This document shows, piece by piece, positions 1 to 9,292 of a DNA stretch of 64,000 nucleotides; position 1 is the first letter of the stretch, and each line of letters begins with the position of its first letter. The position numbers and the translations under genes were made by a program. This stretch comes from Promethearchaeota archaeon. Lineage in GTDB: Archaea; Asgardarchaeota; Thorarchaeia; Thorarchaeales; Thorarchaeaceae. Location: positions 85,228 through 149,227 of the forward strand of contig WJMJ01000148.1 of NCBI GenBank assembly GCA_014728035.1, in the 5' to 3' direction. The notes under the pieces are model-generated. The model was not told where the DNA came from, did no database searches, and saw only the letters and a program-made list of their open reading frames with translations.

Positions 1-195
1 AATGTGGGGCAATTAGTTATAGGTTCAGTACTTATTGCATATGTTGGTGAAGTCATCTTTCAAGGTAATCTCCAATTTGGGTGGCAAGTTGCTTCCGTGT
101 TTCTATTCCTGTCAATACTCATCTCAATGAAATTGATTAGAAATTATCAAGTCGAAGGATCTACAGAACCAGCAACAGAAATGCCAGAAGAATAA
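1..195 (+). CDS. C-terminal fragment of a multi-pass membrane transporter (MFS-like), cut by window edge
   Basis: The reading frame is open from the first base to a TAA at 193-195, so this is the 3' end of a gene beginning outside the window. The visible 64 residues hold one to two hydrophobic stretches (about residues 5-20 and 28-45), a short basic patch (KLIRNY) and a polar acidic tail. This is how the last helix and cytoplasmic tail of a major facilitator transporter usually look, but no family signature is visible in so short a piece. An internal GTG at position 4 is not a likely start. Confidence 0.5.
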   Translation, partial: NVGQLVIGSVLIAYVGEVIFQGNLQFGWQVASVFLFLSILISMKLIRNYQVEGSTEPATEMPEE

Positions 196-224
196 TTCAA
201 TGAGTCATAAATCCCATTCAATAT

Positions 225-656
225 CTATTGTCGGGATTTGGATTTATCAAGTTCAAGTGATCGTAATATGGATTCAGTCCGTTTCTCTCGCATCTCTTCC
301 AAAGTTGGAAATTCAATTCGATGTTGGAAATCTTGCCACTCCTTCCAGTATTTTCTCAAATACTCACCAATCTCAAGAGGGTCACCAAAAATAACTTGAT
401 AGTTCTGGAGAATGCTTCCTTTAACTATGGTTGGAAGCGCTTCAAAAATGGTTACATCATACCTATCAGGCACTTTACCTAAGAACTTGAGTTTCTTATG
501 TTTAATTACTTCCTTATCTTCGGTATGAACTAGGACAGCTATATCAATGTCTGAAGTAGGTCCGGGAGTACCATTGGCCCACGAACCAAATAGAAGAACA
601 TCATAATCCGATAATGCTTTCAAATCCTCTTGGATATTCTCAGGCATCATTAACAT
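225..656 (-). CDS. mntA: MntA-like minimal nucleotidyltransferase (antitoxin of a HEPN/MNT pair)
   Basis: A small nucleotidyltransferase of the MNT family. The active-site signature GS-x10-DxD is present: G24-S25, then D36 and D38. In characterised MntA-HepT systems the MNT protein adds AMP to a tyrosine of the HEPN RNase and silences it. The coding region overlaps the HEPN gene upstream by 17 bp, the usual arrangement of a co-translated pair. The canonical GSRARG is here GSWANG, a mild variation. The true start may be one of the later Met codons (residues 3 or 4). Function as an antitoxin is inferred from the pairing and the motif. Confidence 0.85.
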   Translation of the reverse strand: MLMMPENIQEDLKALSDYDVLLFGSWANGTPGPTSDIDIAVLVHTEDKEVIKHKKLKFLGKVPDRYDVTIFEALPTIVKGSILQNYQVIFGDPLEIGEYLRKYWKEWQDFQHRIEFPTLEEMREKRTESILRSLELDKSKSRQ

Positions 657-1047
657 ACCGCTCCATTATTTCAACAAACGCTTCAAGTGTTTTCTTTACA
701 TCTGGATAAGAATCCAACACAATATCTTTGTCGATACCATTGTACTGATGTACGAGTACATTGCGAAGTCTATTGCACTTACTAAGATGTTCTCCAAGTT
801 CTAAAGAGATGATTGATTCAGAGGTTAAGAATTGTATATTTTCACTGTCACCTTTTGGAACAGAACCCAAATCCTTAGTGGCCATTGAAACAATATCCAT
901 CGCACTTTCTATAGAAGTGAGAATACAATAATACAGAGCTTTTTGCTCGATTGTAGTCGGATCATCAACTAATGAATCAGCGAGACATATATGCTCAACT
1001 ATGTATTGAAATTTAATCTTATATCGAGCAATTCGTTCATCTTTCAT
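640..1047 (-). CDS. hepT: HepT-like HEPN-domain RNase (toxin of a HEPN/MNT pair)
   Basis: A 135-residue all-helical protein with the HEPN RNase motif R-x4-H-x-Y (R95, H100, Y102 in RNVLVHQY). In the HepT family the Arg and His form the composite RNase active site of a dimer, and the Tyr is the residue AMPylated by MntA. It is the first gene of the pair and its 3' end overlaps mntA. An inverted repeat lies directly upstream of the ATG and may serve autoregulation. The family identity is clear from the motif plus partner; the cellular RNA target cannot be read from sequence. Confidence 0.85.
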   Translation of the reverse strand: MKDERIARYKIKFQYIVEHICLADSLVDDPTTIEQKALYYCILTSIESAMDIVSMATKDLGSVPKGDSENIQFLTSESIISLELGEHLSKCNRLRNVLVHQYNGIDKDIVLDSYPDVKKTLEAFVEIMERYVNDA

Positions 1048-1048
1048 T

Positions 1049-1072
1049 ATAGTATCACCCGAATAATACTAT
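1049..1072 (-). promoter_or_regulatory. Inverted repeat upstream of hepT, candidate operator
   Basis: ATAGTAT (1049-1055) and ATACTAT (1066-1072) are perfect inverted 7-mers separated by 10 bp, starting 2 bp upstream of the hepT start codon (1047). This position suits an autoregulatory operator of a toxin-antitoxin pair. In AT-rich DNA a 7+7 repeat can arise by chance, so the assignment is tentative. Confidence 0.35.
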
Positions 1073-1213
1073 TACCACAAGAAAATGGATACATAATAGA
1101 TTTTGTTTCTTACTGGATTCATAAATTATGTGACACAAAAACACTAGATATTCATGTAGCAGTAAACAGCAGAAATCATTTCTATATCTGGAGAAAAAAA
1201 TCAAAATAAAAAA

Positions 1214-1231
1214 GAGACCCCTGTAGGGGTC
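1214..1231 (-). terminator. Hairpin terminator of the first beta-helix gene
   Basis: GACCCC-TGTA-GGGGTC forms a 6-bp GC-rich stem with a 4-nt loop just after the stop codon at 1239. On the minus strand it is followed by a long U-rich tract (the + strand reads aaaataaaaaaga). A nearly identical hairpin ends the paralogous gene at 3883-3898. Confidence 0.7.
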
Positions 1232-1238
1232 AAATTCT

Positions 1239-3767
1239 CTATTTCTTCACTTTCAGGAAGTAGATTAAGACAACAACAAGAGTTATTCCAGCGCCAGAAA
1301 TGGCTAGAATCATAATAACCGACATATCAGGTGCTGGTGGGGGTGTTCCAGTTGTAGTGGTTGTTGAACCTTGGGCATTTACGTTTACAGTACTGGAGCT
1401 TGTTACACTGTTTCCTGATGTATCATAGAGGGTTAGAGTAATTTCGTAGACACCTTCTCTAAGATTTGCATCATCCAGCAGATAACTAATGTTCGAACCA
1501 TCCCAAGTACCGCTCGCTAGAGTTGTAGTGTTATCCAGCATTATTACATATGAATGAGGCAATAGGTCACTGCAAGTCCAGTTCATCCAATGTCCAGTAG
1601 ATCCTTCAGTAATTGAGAAGTCACTAATTGAGGAGCAAGTTGGGTCTGTAGTATCGCCAACGGTTACAATTGTAGTTGCTGAAACAGTATTGCCACTATA
1701 GTCCTCAAGATAGAATGTTACATTATAAACTCCCAAATTCTTGTTGAAATATAGACCATAGTCTGCAGTTTCAGTAAATGAGCCACTATCTTCTTCAGTT
1801 CCATTTACTAGGACAGTATAACTACCGGGTGTATCCCAATTACCATCAGCAGTAAGGTTGAATTTAACGTGCGGATTTAAAGTGCCATACTCTATGAATT
1901 GAGTATTTTTTGCGTCAATGGTAGGAGCTGTAGAATCTATCACGTTGATAAGAACCGTATCAACTGCAACATTACCAAAAGTGTCATTTGCTACAATTGT
2001 GCAGTTGTAATCACCAAGCACTGAGATATCCAGCTCAGTGTTGAAACTCGTAGAATAGCTCTCCTGTATCTGCATAATATCATTCAGATAATATGCAATG
2101 ACATCAGGATAATCTTCAGTAATTGTCCAAACCAGAGGGTATAGACTTGTGGATGCCTCTACTTCCGTATCATTGGGGCCAGAGATATCAGGAGATACAT
2201 AGTCTACTTCATTTACCGTTACCTCAACTTCATCAATTTGTTCATTCATGAAAGCATCCCAGACCACAAGTTGAAGAGTATAGAGACCATGACTTAGATT
2301 CTCTAATTGATAGGTAAAGGGAAGAGAAGGAACCCAATAGCCAGATTTTACGGATTCTCCATCGAGATAGATGGTGTAATTCCAAGGATGCAGATCAAAA
2401 CCATTCCATTCGACAGTCGCGCTCTGGTCCTCATCAAAGGCAAAGTCTGCGGAACCTGAGATTATCGGGGATGTGGAATCTACAAGTTCAGCAGGATAAC
2501 TATCAGTAGCACCACTACCTCCAGGAATAGAATAGGGGGATGAATGTGACACATTGTAATAATTCCCCATTCCAGAGCCATCATCCCATGAAGATGTACC
2601 ACTACTCGCATCATAAGCATCATTTGTAGTGTGATTTGAGAGGTGGTTTCCATAGAAGATGTTTGAATCACTATTCAAGAAATTCCGGATTCCAATAGGT
2701 CCATGATGGATACGATTGTTGAGCACTCTACAATTCTCACCATACATCATTATACCATTTTGGGTAAAAGTGTGAACTACATTATCAGTCACATTACAGC
2801 CATCTAGATAATTCAAAGACATCCCGTCGTTGGAATCAAAAATCTCGTTAAAGCTGATTTCTGAAGATATCAGTCCATAGGAATAAATTGCATCCATATC
2901 TATATCAAAAAGTGTGTTATTAGTAATATGCGCTTCGGATAAGATATCACAATAGATACCGTCATAAAAATTACATATCGTATTTTGAGAGATGTGATAA
3001 TTGAATCCATTTGATGTGTCTATATAAATCCCATATTGACAGTGTCCATCAAGTGTATTTCCTGTGATATTATAGTTTTCAGAATTATCTATTTTCATAC
3101 CATACGAGGTGGCATTGATAATTATATTATCACTAATGGTGACAAATGAGCTAGTACTCCCGTCATATATTGCGGTGCTAGCTCCAATGATTGTATTATT
3201 ATGGATAGTGCAATTCAGAGCATTAAACAATGATATCCCAGTACCAGGATCTGAGATAGTATTCTTAGTGATTGTCACAAAGTAAGAATGCAATATACTT
3301 ATCCCAGAACTTTGAGTGTCAATTTGACATCCTTGGATTAAAGTACCGTTTGCATAGTCACAATAGATTTTAGATGAATCGAATGTACAATTTTGAATAA
3401 TACCATTAGTAGATTTCTCAATTCTCACACCATAATATGGAACACTTCCATGAAATTCACACGAATTAATCTCAAAGAAAGCTGACTGATTGTACACATT
3501 AATGATATGACCTTCTGTGTGAGTCAGGTTTACACCCTCAAGTGTATAGGGGGATTCTTGAGAACCAGATCCTGTGAACCCGAATTGAGTGAAGTTGTTC
3601 TCATGTGTGATGTTATAGAGTGTATCAGATGCTGAAACAATTGGTTGGTTCGATTCTATTTGGGGTATTATTTCTGTTGAGTGATCCTGATATACTTGAT
3701 TAGAACAACTTGAGAGTAATAATAGACCCAGAATAAAACCACCTATAATGTTCTTACTAGCCTGCAA
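1239..3767 (-). CDS. Secreted, membrane-anchored right-handed beta-helix protein with Ig-like repeats (NosD/PbH1-like)
   Basis: An 842-residue cell-surface protein. It starts with a signal sequence ending in a lipobox-like LLSSC (C21). Next comes a conserved FTQFGFTGSGSQ segment, then about 320 residues of parallel beta-helix repeats rich in N-x-T and NNT turns (roughly 80-400), then a series of about four Ig-like beta-sandwich repeats (415-800). The C-terminus has a Thr/Pro stalk (TTTTTGTPPP) and a transmembrane helix (about 815-838) with a KVKK tail. It may therefore be anchored at both ends, which is odd. The start is TTG, with GGAG 9 nt upstream. It is a paralogue of the next gene upstream (3906-6482). 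Such proteins are usually adhesins or carbohydrate-interacting surface proteins; no catalytic residues are visible. Confidence 0.75.
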   Translation of the reverse strand: MQASKNIIGGFILGLLLLSSCSNQVYQDHSTEIIPQIESNQPIVSASDTLYNITHENNFTQFGFTGSGSQESPYTLEGVNLTHTEGHIINVYNQSAFFEINSCEFHGSVPYYGVRIEKSTNGIIQNCTFDSSKIYCDYANGTLIQGCQIDTQSSGISILHSYFVTITKNTISDPGTGISLFNALNCTIHNNTIIGASTAIYDGSTSSFVTISDNIIINATSYGMKIDNSENYNITGNTLDGHCQYGIYIDTSNGFNYHISQNTICNFYDGIYCDILSEAHITNNTLFDIDMDAIYSYGLISSEISFNEIFDSNDGMSLNYLDGCNVTDNVVHTFTQNGIMMYGENCRVLNNRIHHGPIGIRNFLNSDSNIFYGNHLSNHTTNDAYDASSGTSSWDDGSGMGNYYNVSHSSPYSIPGGSGATDSYPAELVDSTSPIISGSADFAFDEDQSATVEWNGFDLHPWNYTIYLDGESVKSGYWVPSLPFTYQLENLSHGLYTLQLVVWDAFMNEQIDEVEVTVNEVDYVSPDISGPNDTEVEASTSLYPLVWTITEDYPDVIAYYLNDIMQIQESYSTSFNTELDISVLGDYNCTIVANDTFGNVAVDTVLINVIDSTAPTIDAKNTQFIEYGTLNPHVKFNLTADGNWDTPGSYTVLVNGTEEDSGSFTETADYGLYFNKNLGVYNVTFYLEDYSGNTVSATTIVTVGDTTDPTCSSISDFSITEGSTGHWMNWTCSDLLPHSYVIMLDNTTTLASGTWDGSNISYLLDDANLREGVYEITLTLYDTSGNSVTSSSTVNVNAQGSTTTTTGTPPPAPDMSVIMILAISGAGITLVVVLIYFLKVKK

Positions 3768-3810
3768 ATCGAATATCTCCCGATTAGTTTCTCGTTCAGA
3801 AGTTGATATA

Positions 3811-3819
3811 TTATATAAA
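3811..3819 (-). promoter_or_regulatory. Candidate TATA box for the beta-helix gene ending at 1239
   Basis: On the minus strand this reads ATTTATATAA, about 45 bp upstream of the TTG start at 3767. With the usual archaeal spacing of about 25 bp to the transcription start it gives a leader of roughly 20 nt that contains the GGGAG ribosome-binding site. The paralogue has a matching element at 6523-6531. Confidence 0.45.
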
Positions 3820-3882
3820 TGGAACGTTTTTTTATAACTCTCTAATAGAACTTGATTGAATTATCTATGCAAAAAAGAGAGA

Positions 3883-3898
3883 GACCCCCGTAGGGGTC
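3883..3898 (-). terminator. Hairpin terminator of the second beta-helix gene
   Basis: GACCCC-CGTA-GGGGTC forms a 6-bp stem and 4-nt loop, 8 bp past the stop codon of the gene ending at 3906, followed on the minus strand by CTCTCTCTTTTTT. It differs from the hairpin at 1216-1231 by one loop base, so the terminator was copied along with the gene. Confidence 0.7.
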
Positions 3899-3905
3899 AG
3901 TTTCA

Positions 3906-6482
3906 CTATTTCTTTCTCAGGAAATAAATGATAATCACTACGAATACAACACCGATTCCAACCCCTGCAACAATAACCAAAATCATTGCATCAGCTGGAG
4001 GAGGAACAGAGGGACTAGTAGTTGTTGTACTAGTGGTAGTTGTGGTTGAGGTCGAAGATGAACCAGGATAGACCGTAACAATTGTTGTACGAACGACACT
4101 GTTACCTGATGTGTCATAGAGTGTCAAGGTAATGTTCCAAACTCCATCTCGAAGGCCAGCATTATCCAACAAGTAGTTGATATCAGTTCCGTCCCAAGAT
4201 CCACTCGCTAGAATTGTACTTCCATTAAGAGTGATTGAATACGAGTCGGGCAAGAAGTCAGAACAAGTCCAATTCATCCATATATCTGAATCACCCTCAG
4301 TGAAGAAGAAATTCGATACATAGGAACATGTTGGTGCGGTAGTATCTTCCAGAGTCACCCAACCCATACATGTGTAACCATTACCTGAAGTATCCTCATA
4401 GACATAGGTGATGTTGTAAACTCCGAGATCCGTACCATCCAGGTGGTATTCTAGAGAAGTATTACTTGTGAGAACTGTGGTGTTTGTGAGAGTTCCATTC
4501 TCATATATCCAGAGAGTTCCAGGTGCGTCCCACGTATGGAAGTCGTTGACCTCGAAAGGAACACCATCTCCAGAACCATACTCAATATCATACAGACCCC
4601 ACACAGCATACGTTGGAGGTATTGTATCGATGACTGAGATAATTACAGTGTGTACAGCAGTATTTCCAAAGGTGTCATTTGCTTTAATTGTACAATTGTA
4701 ATCACCTAATACAGAAATATCAAGTTCTGCACTGAATTCAGTAGTATAACTTACACTGGTCTGAATTACATCATTGAGATAATAAGTTACAGTATCTGGG
4801 TTGTCATCTGTGATATTCCAGTTGAGCTCATAGAGATCAAGGGATGGCTCAACATCAGCATCACTGTATCCTTCAATATCTGGTACTACATTATCTCCTT
4901 CGTTAACTGTGATCTGGACTTGATCGATTTGTTCATTCATATATGCATCCCAGATGACAAGTTGTGCTGTATGAACTCCCAATGATAAACCTTCAAAGGT
5001 ATAAGAGATATCGAGTGAAGGAATCCAATATCCAGAATCAATATCTGAACCATCTAATGACAGAGTATAATTCCATGGATGGATATCGAATATATTCCAA
5101 TCAATAGTACGTGACTCATAATCGTACATCTCTACATCAGGCTCATTTACTATTCCAGGACCAGAAGAATCTAGCAATACATTTGGAGCTCCATCATAAT
5201 TTCCAGAACCGCCAGGAATATAGTAATTAGCATCATGAGATTCATTGTAGAAGTTACCTGTCAGAGTGGGCGAATACCACCAGGTATTGTTAGTATTTCC
5301 TGCATTATCGTATGTGTCATTTGTGGTATGATTACTGAAGTGATTATTGTAGAGAAGGTTGTGATGACAACCTGTAGAAAGAACCATTCCAATTTGGCCA
5401 TGATGTATCTTATTGTCAGTAATTATGCACGAATTTGAGTTAATGAAAAAGAATCCATAATCATAGAATGTGTTCAAGATGTTATTTCGAACAAGTACAT
5501 CCTCACCTGAAACAATATCGATTCCTCGGTAGGTTGTATTCGCTATCTCGTTACCTTCAACAGTAGAGGACCAAATATAATCCAGATAGATTGCATGATC
5601 ACCAATGTTTCGAAGTTTGTTGTTACGAATTAAGCTGCCACCATTAGAATTCTGATAAATACCATAGTCAGCAATATCAACTAAGGTATTGTTTTCAATT
5701 CTTTGATAATAATTACTGTTTGAAATATCATATATGCCATAATTTGATGCATTGGTTATCAGATTGTTAGTTATATTTACATAACTGGAGTAAGCGTAGA
5801 TTCCTGCTCCTGTCCCATAGAGATTTCGAATAGAGTTATCATGATAGACAGAATCGTCAGATAACCCATTATCACGTATTCCATAATATGCTATGTCAAT
5901 CTCGTTTCTCTGAATTGTTGTATTGGGTGCCGAAGAGTGAAATATGGCATTTGTCATATCATGCATAATATTATCAGATACTTCAATGAAATGCGAATCG
6001 TGTATGTATGTGCCATATGAACATCCGTCCATTGTACAATGTGATATCAGCGTGTTGTTTGCTCTGTAAACATATACTCCACGTATTGTTGTAAAAGTAC
6101 AGGCCTCGATAATTCCATTGCTTGAGTTATCAATACGGATACCATAACGTGACATAGTTGATGCGTTGAAATCACAAGATTTTATCTTCCAGTATGCGGT
6201 CTGATCCGAAATTTCAATTATATCCCCAAGAGAATATGTGGTTGAATTTCCTTCTAGTAAGTAGGGGTCACCTTGCGTACCGCTCCCCGAAAAGCCAAAT
6301 TGCGTGAAATTATCTTCATGAGTGATTTCATAAAGTGTTACTCCAGGGTCCGCTGAAACAGCATAGGTTTCTAGACCCGTTTCTTCATTTTGGAATTCTA
6401 TTGGTATCCCTTGATTGATTCCGACCGGAATCAGGAATAGCGCAAATAGAAATCCTGCTAGTAGTAATTTCTTGGCGTGCAT
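3906..6482 (-). CDS. Secreted, membrane-anchored beta-helix protein with Ig-like repeats, paralogue of the neighbouring gene
   Basis: An 858-residue protein with the same plan as the downstream gene. It has an N-terminal signal peptide (LLLAGFLFALFLIPVG), the shared ITHEDNFTQFGFSGSG segment, parallel beta-helix repeats (about 80-400), Ig-like repeats, a Ser/Thr-rich stalk (STSTTTTTSTTTT) and a C-terminal transmembrane helix ending RKK. Unlike its neighbour it has no lipobox Cys. Corresponding Ig repeats share phrases such as ELDISVLGDYNCTI and HPWNYT, so the pair arose by tandem duplication. A strong GGAGG lies 6 nt before the ATG. Dense N-x-S/T sites suggest N-glycosylation on the outside of the cell. 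The ligand is unknown. Confidence 0.75.
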   Translation of the reverse strand: MHAKKLLLAGFLFALFLIPVGINQGIPIEFQNEETGLETYAVSADPGVTLYEITHEDNFTQFGFSGSGTQGDPYLLEGNSTTYSLGDIIEISDQTAYWKIKSCDFNASTMSRYGIRIDNSSNGIIEACTFTTIRGVYVYRANNTLISHCTMDGCSYGTYIHDSHFIEVSDNIMHDMTNAIFHSSAPNTTIQRNEIDIAYYGIRDNGLSDDSVYHDNSIRNLYGTGAGIYAYSSYVNITNNLITNASNYGIYDISNSNYYQRIENNTLVDIADYGIYQNSNGGSLIRNNKLRNIGDHAIYLDYIWSSTVEGNEIANTTYRGIDIVSGEDVLVRNNILNTFYDYGFFFINSNSCIITDNKIHHGQIGMVLSTGCHHNLLYNNHFSNHTTNDTYDNAGNTNNTWWYSPTLTGNFYNESHDANYYIPGGSGNYDGAPNVLLDSSGPGIVNEPDVEMYDYESRTIDWNIFDIHPWNYTLSLDGSDIDSGYWIPSLDISYTFEGLSLGVHTAQLVIWDAYMNEQIDQVQITVNEGDNVVPDIEGYSDADVEPSLDLYELNWNITDDNPDTVTYYLNDVIQTSVSYTTEFSAELDISVLGDYNCTIKANDTFGNTAVHTVIISVIDTIPPTYAVWGLYDIEYGSGDGVPFEVNDFHTWDAPGTLWIYENGTLTNTTVLTSNTSLEYHLDGTDLGVYNITYVYEDTSGNGYTCMGWVTLEDTTAPTCSYVSNFFFTEGDSDIWMNWTCSDFLPDSYSITLNGSTILASGSWDGTDINYLLDNAGLRDGVWNITLTLYDTSGNSVVRTTIVTVYPGSSSTSTTTTTSTTTTSPSVPPPADAMILVIVAGVGIGVVFVVIIIYFLRKK

Positions 6483-6522
6483 ATAATGCCTCCTTAAGCA
6501 ATATAAATGAGCGAAGAAGACC

Positions 6523-6531
6523 CCATATAAA
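6523..6531 (-). promoter_or_regulatory. Candidate TATA box for the beta-helix gene ending at 3906
   Basis: The minus strand reads TTTATATGG about 42 bp upstream of the ATG at 6482, mirroring the element upstream of the tandem paralogue. The spacing leaves room for a short leader carrying the AAGGAGG ribosome-binding site. Confidence 0.4.
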
Positions 6532-6640
6532 CTTCTTTACCATCAATTATTAAAATGATTTTTAAAAAAAATGGTTTACCTAATCAAGTAACAGACTGAT
6601 TTATACGACACTTGGTCATAAGGATAATAGAGGTTTAGTA

Positions 6641-8491
6641 ATGACTCAGTCTGAATTTGAGAAATTCCTTTCCATCGAAGTTGCTGGTGGTGCTAGCTGG
6701 CATCCTGTTGCCAACAAAATAGCTTATGTCTATGATGCATCAGGTGTGAATCAAATCTACCTAAGTGAGGTTTTTGAGGGAAAAGCTCTTTGGCCGAAGC
6801 GGCTCACGTTTGAGGAAGACCGTTGTACAGATCCTAGGTTCTTGGAAGATGCGAGTATCATTTTCACACGCGATAGAGGAGGAAATGAAAATTTCCAAAT
6901 AGGATCAATCAATGAGTCCTACGAGCTGGAATGGCTTACTAATGATTTGGATGCAAAACACAGAGTCATAACCACATCAAAGATAGGATTCTATTATATT
7001 GCAAATATTGAAGACAAATCAAGACTGGACATCTATAGACGCCGCATTCCATTTGACATGACTAAACCAGAATTGCTTTATCGACCTAAGAAAGGTATAG
7101 TTTCTCCAATCCTAATCTCAGATGATGACAAGCAAGTTGTGATAAAACGATATCTTGGTAATGTCTATCAAGAATTAGCTCTCATTGATACTGAAAATGA
7201 GGAAATAACAGAATTAACCGAAGAGCAGACAAAAATTAGAAAGAGTCGCTGGACTCCAATAAGATGGCTAAATGAAGAAACAATACTTGTGAGAACAGAT
7301 TTTGAATCTAACTTTGACAGACTAGCAGTCCTTACTCTCGATGGAGAATTCAGGACCTATGACGAAATCGAAGAGAATCTCCAATGGGAAGTCAAGACCC
7401 AGGCCTATAGTTCCAATGATGATTACACCTACTATGTTATGAACGAGGAAGGTTACAGTACTATCTATCGTGCAAAATTCTCACCAAATTCTGTTTCTGG
7501 AATTGAGAAGATAGTACTTCCAAAGAAAGGAGCAATAGCATTGGGTGATGCTAGATCTTGGAATCGTGGACTAACAGTATCACCTGACGGTTCTAAGTTG
7601 GCAATAACCTTAAGCACACCCACATCACCAACTTCTGTCTGGATCTATTCAATAGAAGACAAGAAGTTTTGGAATGCTACACCTGTAAACACTGCAGGAT
7701 TGAACCCAATCAATTTTGTTGGAGAGAAACTACTTCGCTTCAATAGTTTTGATGGTCTCAGTGTACCATACTTCAGACTCTTACCACAAGGTGAGATGCC
7801 AGAAAAGGGATGGCCAACAATTTTGATGATTCATGGTGGACCCGAGTCACAGCTTATCCCAGCATTTAGCCCTGTCATGCAGTTCTATGCATCCGCAGGA
7901 TTTGCCATTGTAGCACCAAATATCCGTGGTAGCACAGGATATGGAAAGAAATATCTGGATCTTGATAATGTTGAGAAACGTTTGGATTCGATAATGGATA
8001 TCAAACATCTTGCTTTGCATCTAAAAGAAACTGATACTACAATTGATGGTGATCGCCTTATCATATACGGCGGCAGTTACGGAGGATTTGCTGTGTTATC
8101 TGCAATGACGGAACACCCGGAACTATGGAAAGCTGGTGTCGATATTGTAGGAATATCCAATTTTGTGACTTTCCTACAAAACACAGCTGACTGGCGAAGG
8201 GCACTTAGAGAAGCTGAATATGGAAGTTTGGAACATGATATGGAAACCTTGAGGAAAATCAGTCCAATCCATAAGGTAGACAAAATCGCCGCTCCTTTAT
8301 TTATAATACAAGGAGACAACGATGAGAGAGTACCACTTTCAGAATCCATTCAAATATATGAGGAATTAAAAGAGAAAGGTCTCGAAACTAAGATGCTTAG
8401 ATTCTCAGATGAAGGGCACGGATTGGCGAAACGGAAGAATAGAATTCTAGCTTATTCGAATGTACTTGAATGGCTGAAAGAAATAGTCTGA
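6641..8491 (+). CDS. S9-family serine peptidase (acylaminoacyl-peptidase / prolyl oligopeptidase type)
   Basis: A 616-residue peptidase with an N-terminal beta-propeller of WD40-like blades (about 1-370) and a C-terminal alpha/beta-hydrolase domain. The nucleophile elbow GGSYGGF places Ser at 479. The Asp of GDNDERVP (D561) and the His of DEGHG (H593) complete the catalytic triad in the family's order and spacing. There is no signal peptide, so it acts in the cytoplasm, most likely on short or N-acylated peptides. The length fits the acylaminoacyl-peptidase group. It is followed by two unrelated genes on the same strand; no operon is evident. The family call is firm; substrate preference is inferred. 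Confidence 0.93.
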   Translation: MTQSEFEKFLSIEVAGGASWHPVANKIAYVYDASGVNQIYLSEVFEGKALWPKRLTFEEDRCTDPRFLEDASIIFTRDRGGNENFQIGSINESYELEWLTNDLDAKHRVITTSKIGFYYIANIEDKSRLDIYRRRIPFDMTKPELLYRPKKGIVSPILISDDDKQVVIKRYLGNVYQELALIDTENEEITELTEEQTKIRKSRWTPIRWLNEETILVRTDFESNFDRLAVLTLDGEFRTYDEIEENLQWEVKTQAYSSNDDYTYYVMNEEGYSTIYRAKFSPNSVSGIEKIVLPKKGAIALGDARSWNRGLTVSPDGSKLAITLSTPTSPTSVWIYSIEDKKFWNATPVNTAGLNPINFVGEKLLRFNSFDGLSVPYFRLLPQGEMPEKGWPTILMIHGGPESQLIPAFSPVMQFYASAGFAIVAPNIRGSTGYGKKYLDLDNVEKRLDSIMDIKHLALHLKETDTTIDGDRLIIYGGSYGGFAVLSAMTEHPELWKAGVDIVGISNFVTFLQNTADWRRALREAEYGSLEHDMETLRKISPIHKVDKIAAPLFIIQGDNDERVPLSESIQIYEELKEKGLETKMLRFSDEGHGLAKRKNRILAYSNVLEWLKEIV

Positions 8492-8575
8492 TATGATTAG
8501 GCTGGATGAAAACTGAAATTCGCGTGCAGAGTCAAAGTTAAGAGGTAAAATAACATAAGCCAACTAGTGAATCCT

Positions 8576-9193
8576 ATGAAACGTATTATTCTATCTGTGA
8601 TCTTCCTAACCATGCTACTCACTCCAGTAGCCGCTGTTGATTTTGGACCGAATAAACACATAGACAATGAAACTGGAGCAACTGTTCGTGTAACGATATC
8701 CGCAGATACACCGTTCGTAACACCATACACCGAAGAAATAGAAATTGATCTGAGTATAGAATTTAACCAAACTGATATTACACAATTGAATATCTCCGAA
8801 ATAGCTGTTTCGATTCAAAAATACCAACCAAACCTAGATTCATATACCCCAATAGGTTTTGGAATAAACGCATATGAACCAGAAATCTTCAGTACCTATT
8901 TCGGAAATATCACAGATACAATAGAACTTAGCGAATCAATTTCTGCTGTTGAATGCTATTTCGCAATTACGTTGGTAGGTTCATTCACAAACGGGTCTGA
9001 CGTCCATTCATTTGAAATAATGACATCAAACGACTTTCTCGGTCCATTCACAATTTCACCTGGAAGTGGAACTGCGGAATTCATCGTTGGGGCCGTACTG
9101 ATTCTGATAACGGTCATCGTAATGGTGGCTGGAGCATATGTGGTTAAGAAAAGCAAGGAACCGGTTAGAAAGAGAGCTAGCATTGAAGATTAG
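8576..9193 (+). CDS. Small secreted protein with C-terminal membrane anchor, unknown function
   Basis: About 205 residues. It has an N-terminal signal peptide (MKRIILSVIFLTMLLTPVAAV), a beta-rich extracellular part of about 150 residues with several N-x-S/T sites, and a C-terminal transmembrane helix (about 168-190) followed by a basic KKSKEPVRKR tail. An in-frame GTG lies nine bases earlier (8567), but the ATG at 8576 gives a normal signal peptide. No domain family is recognisable. It sits between two cytoplasmic peptidase genes on the same strand. Confidence 0.65.
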   Translation: MKRIILSVIFLTMLLTPVAAVDFGPNKHIDNETGATVRVTISADTPFVTPYTEEIEIDLSIEFNQTDITQLNISEIAVSIQKYQPNLDSYTPIGFGINAYEPEIFSTYFGNITDTIELSESISAVECYFAITLVGSFTNGSDVHSFEIMTSNDFLGPFTISPGSGTAEFIVGAVLILITVIVMVAGAYVVKKSKEPVRKRASIED

Positions 9194-9292
9194 GTAACAA
9201 TCTATTCAAGTATAGTACTTCAGGATGAAAATTGACTCATACGAAAGTATTCATAAGATACACCAATGAACGAAATTATTGGATGATATCTT

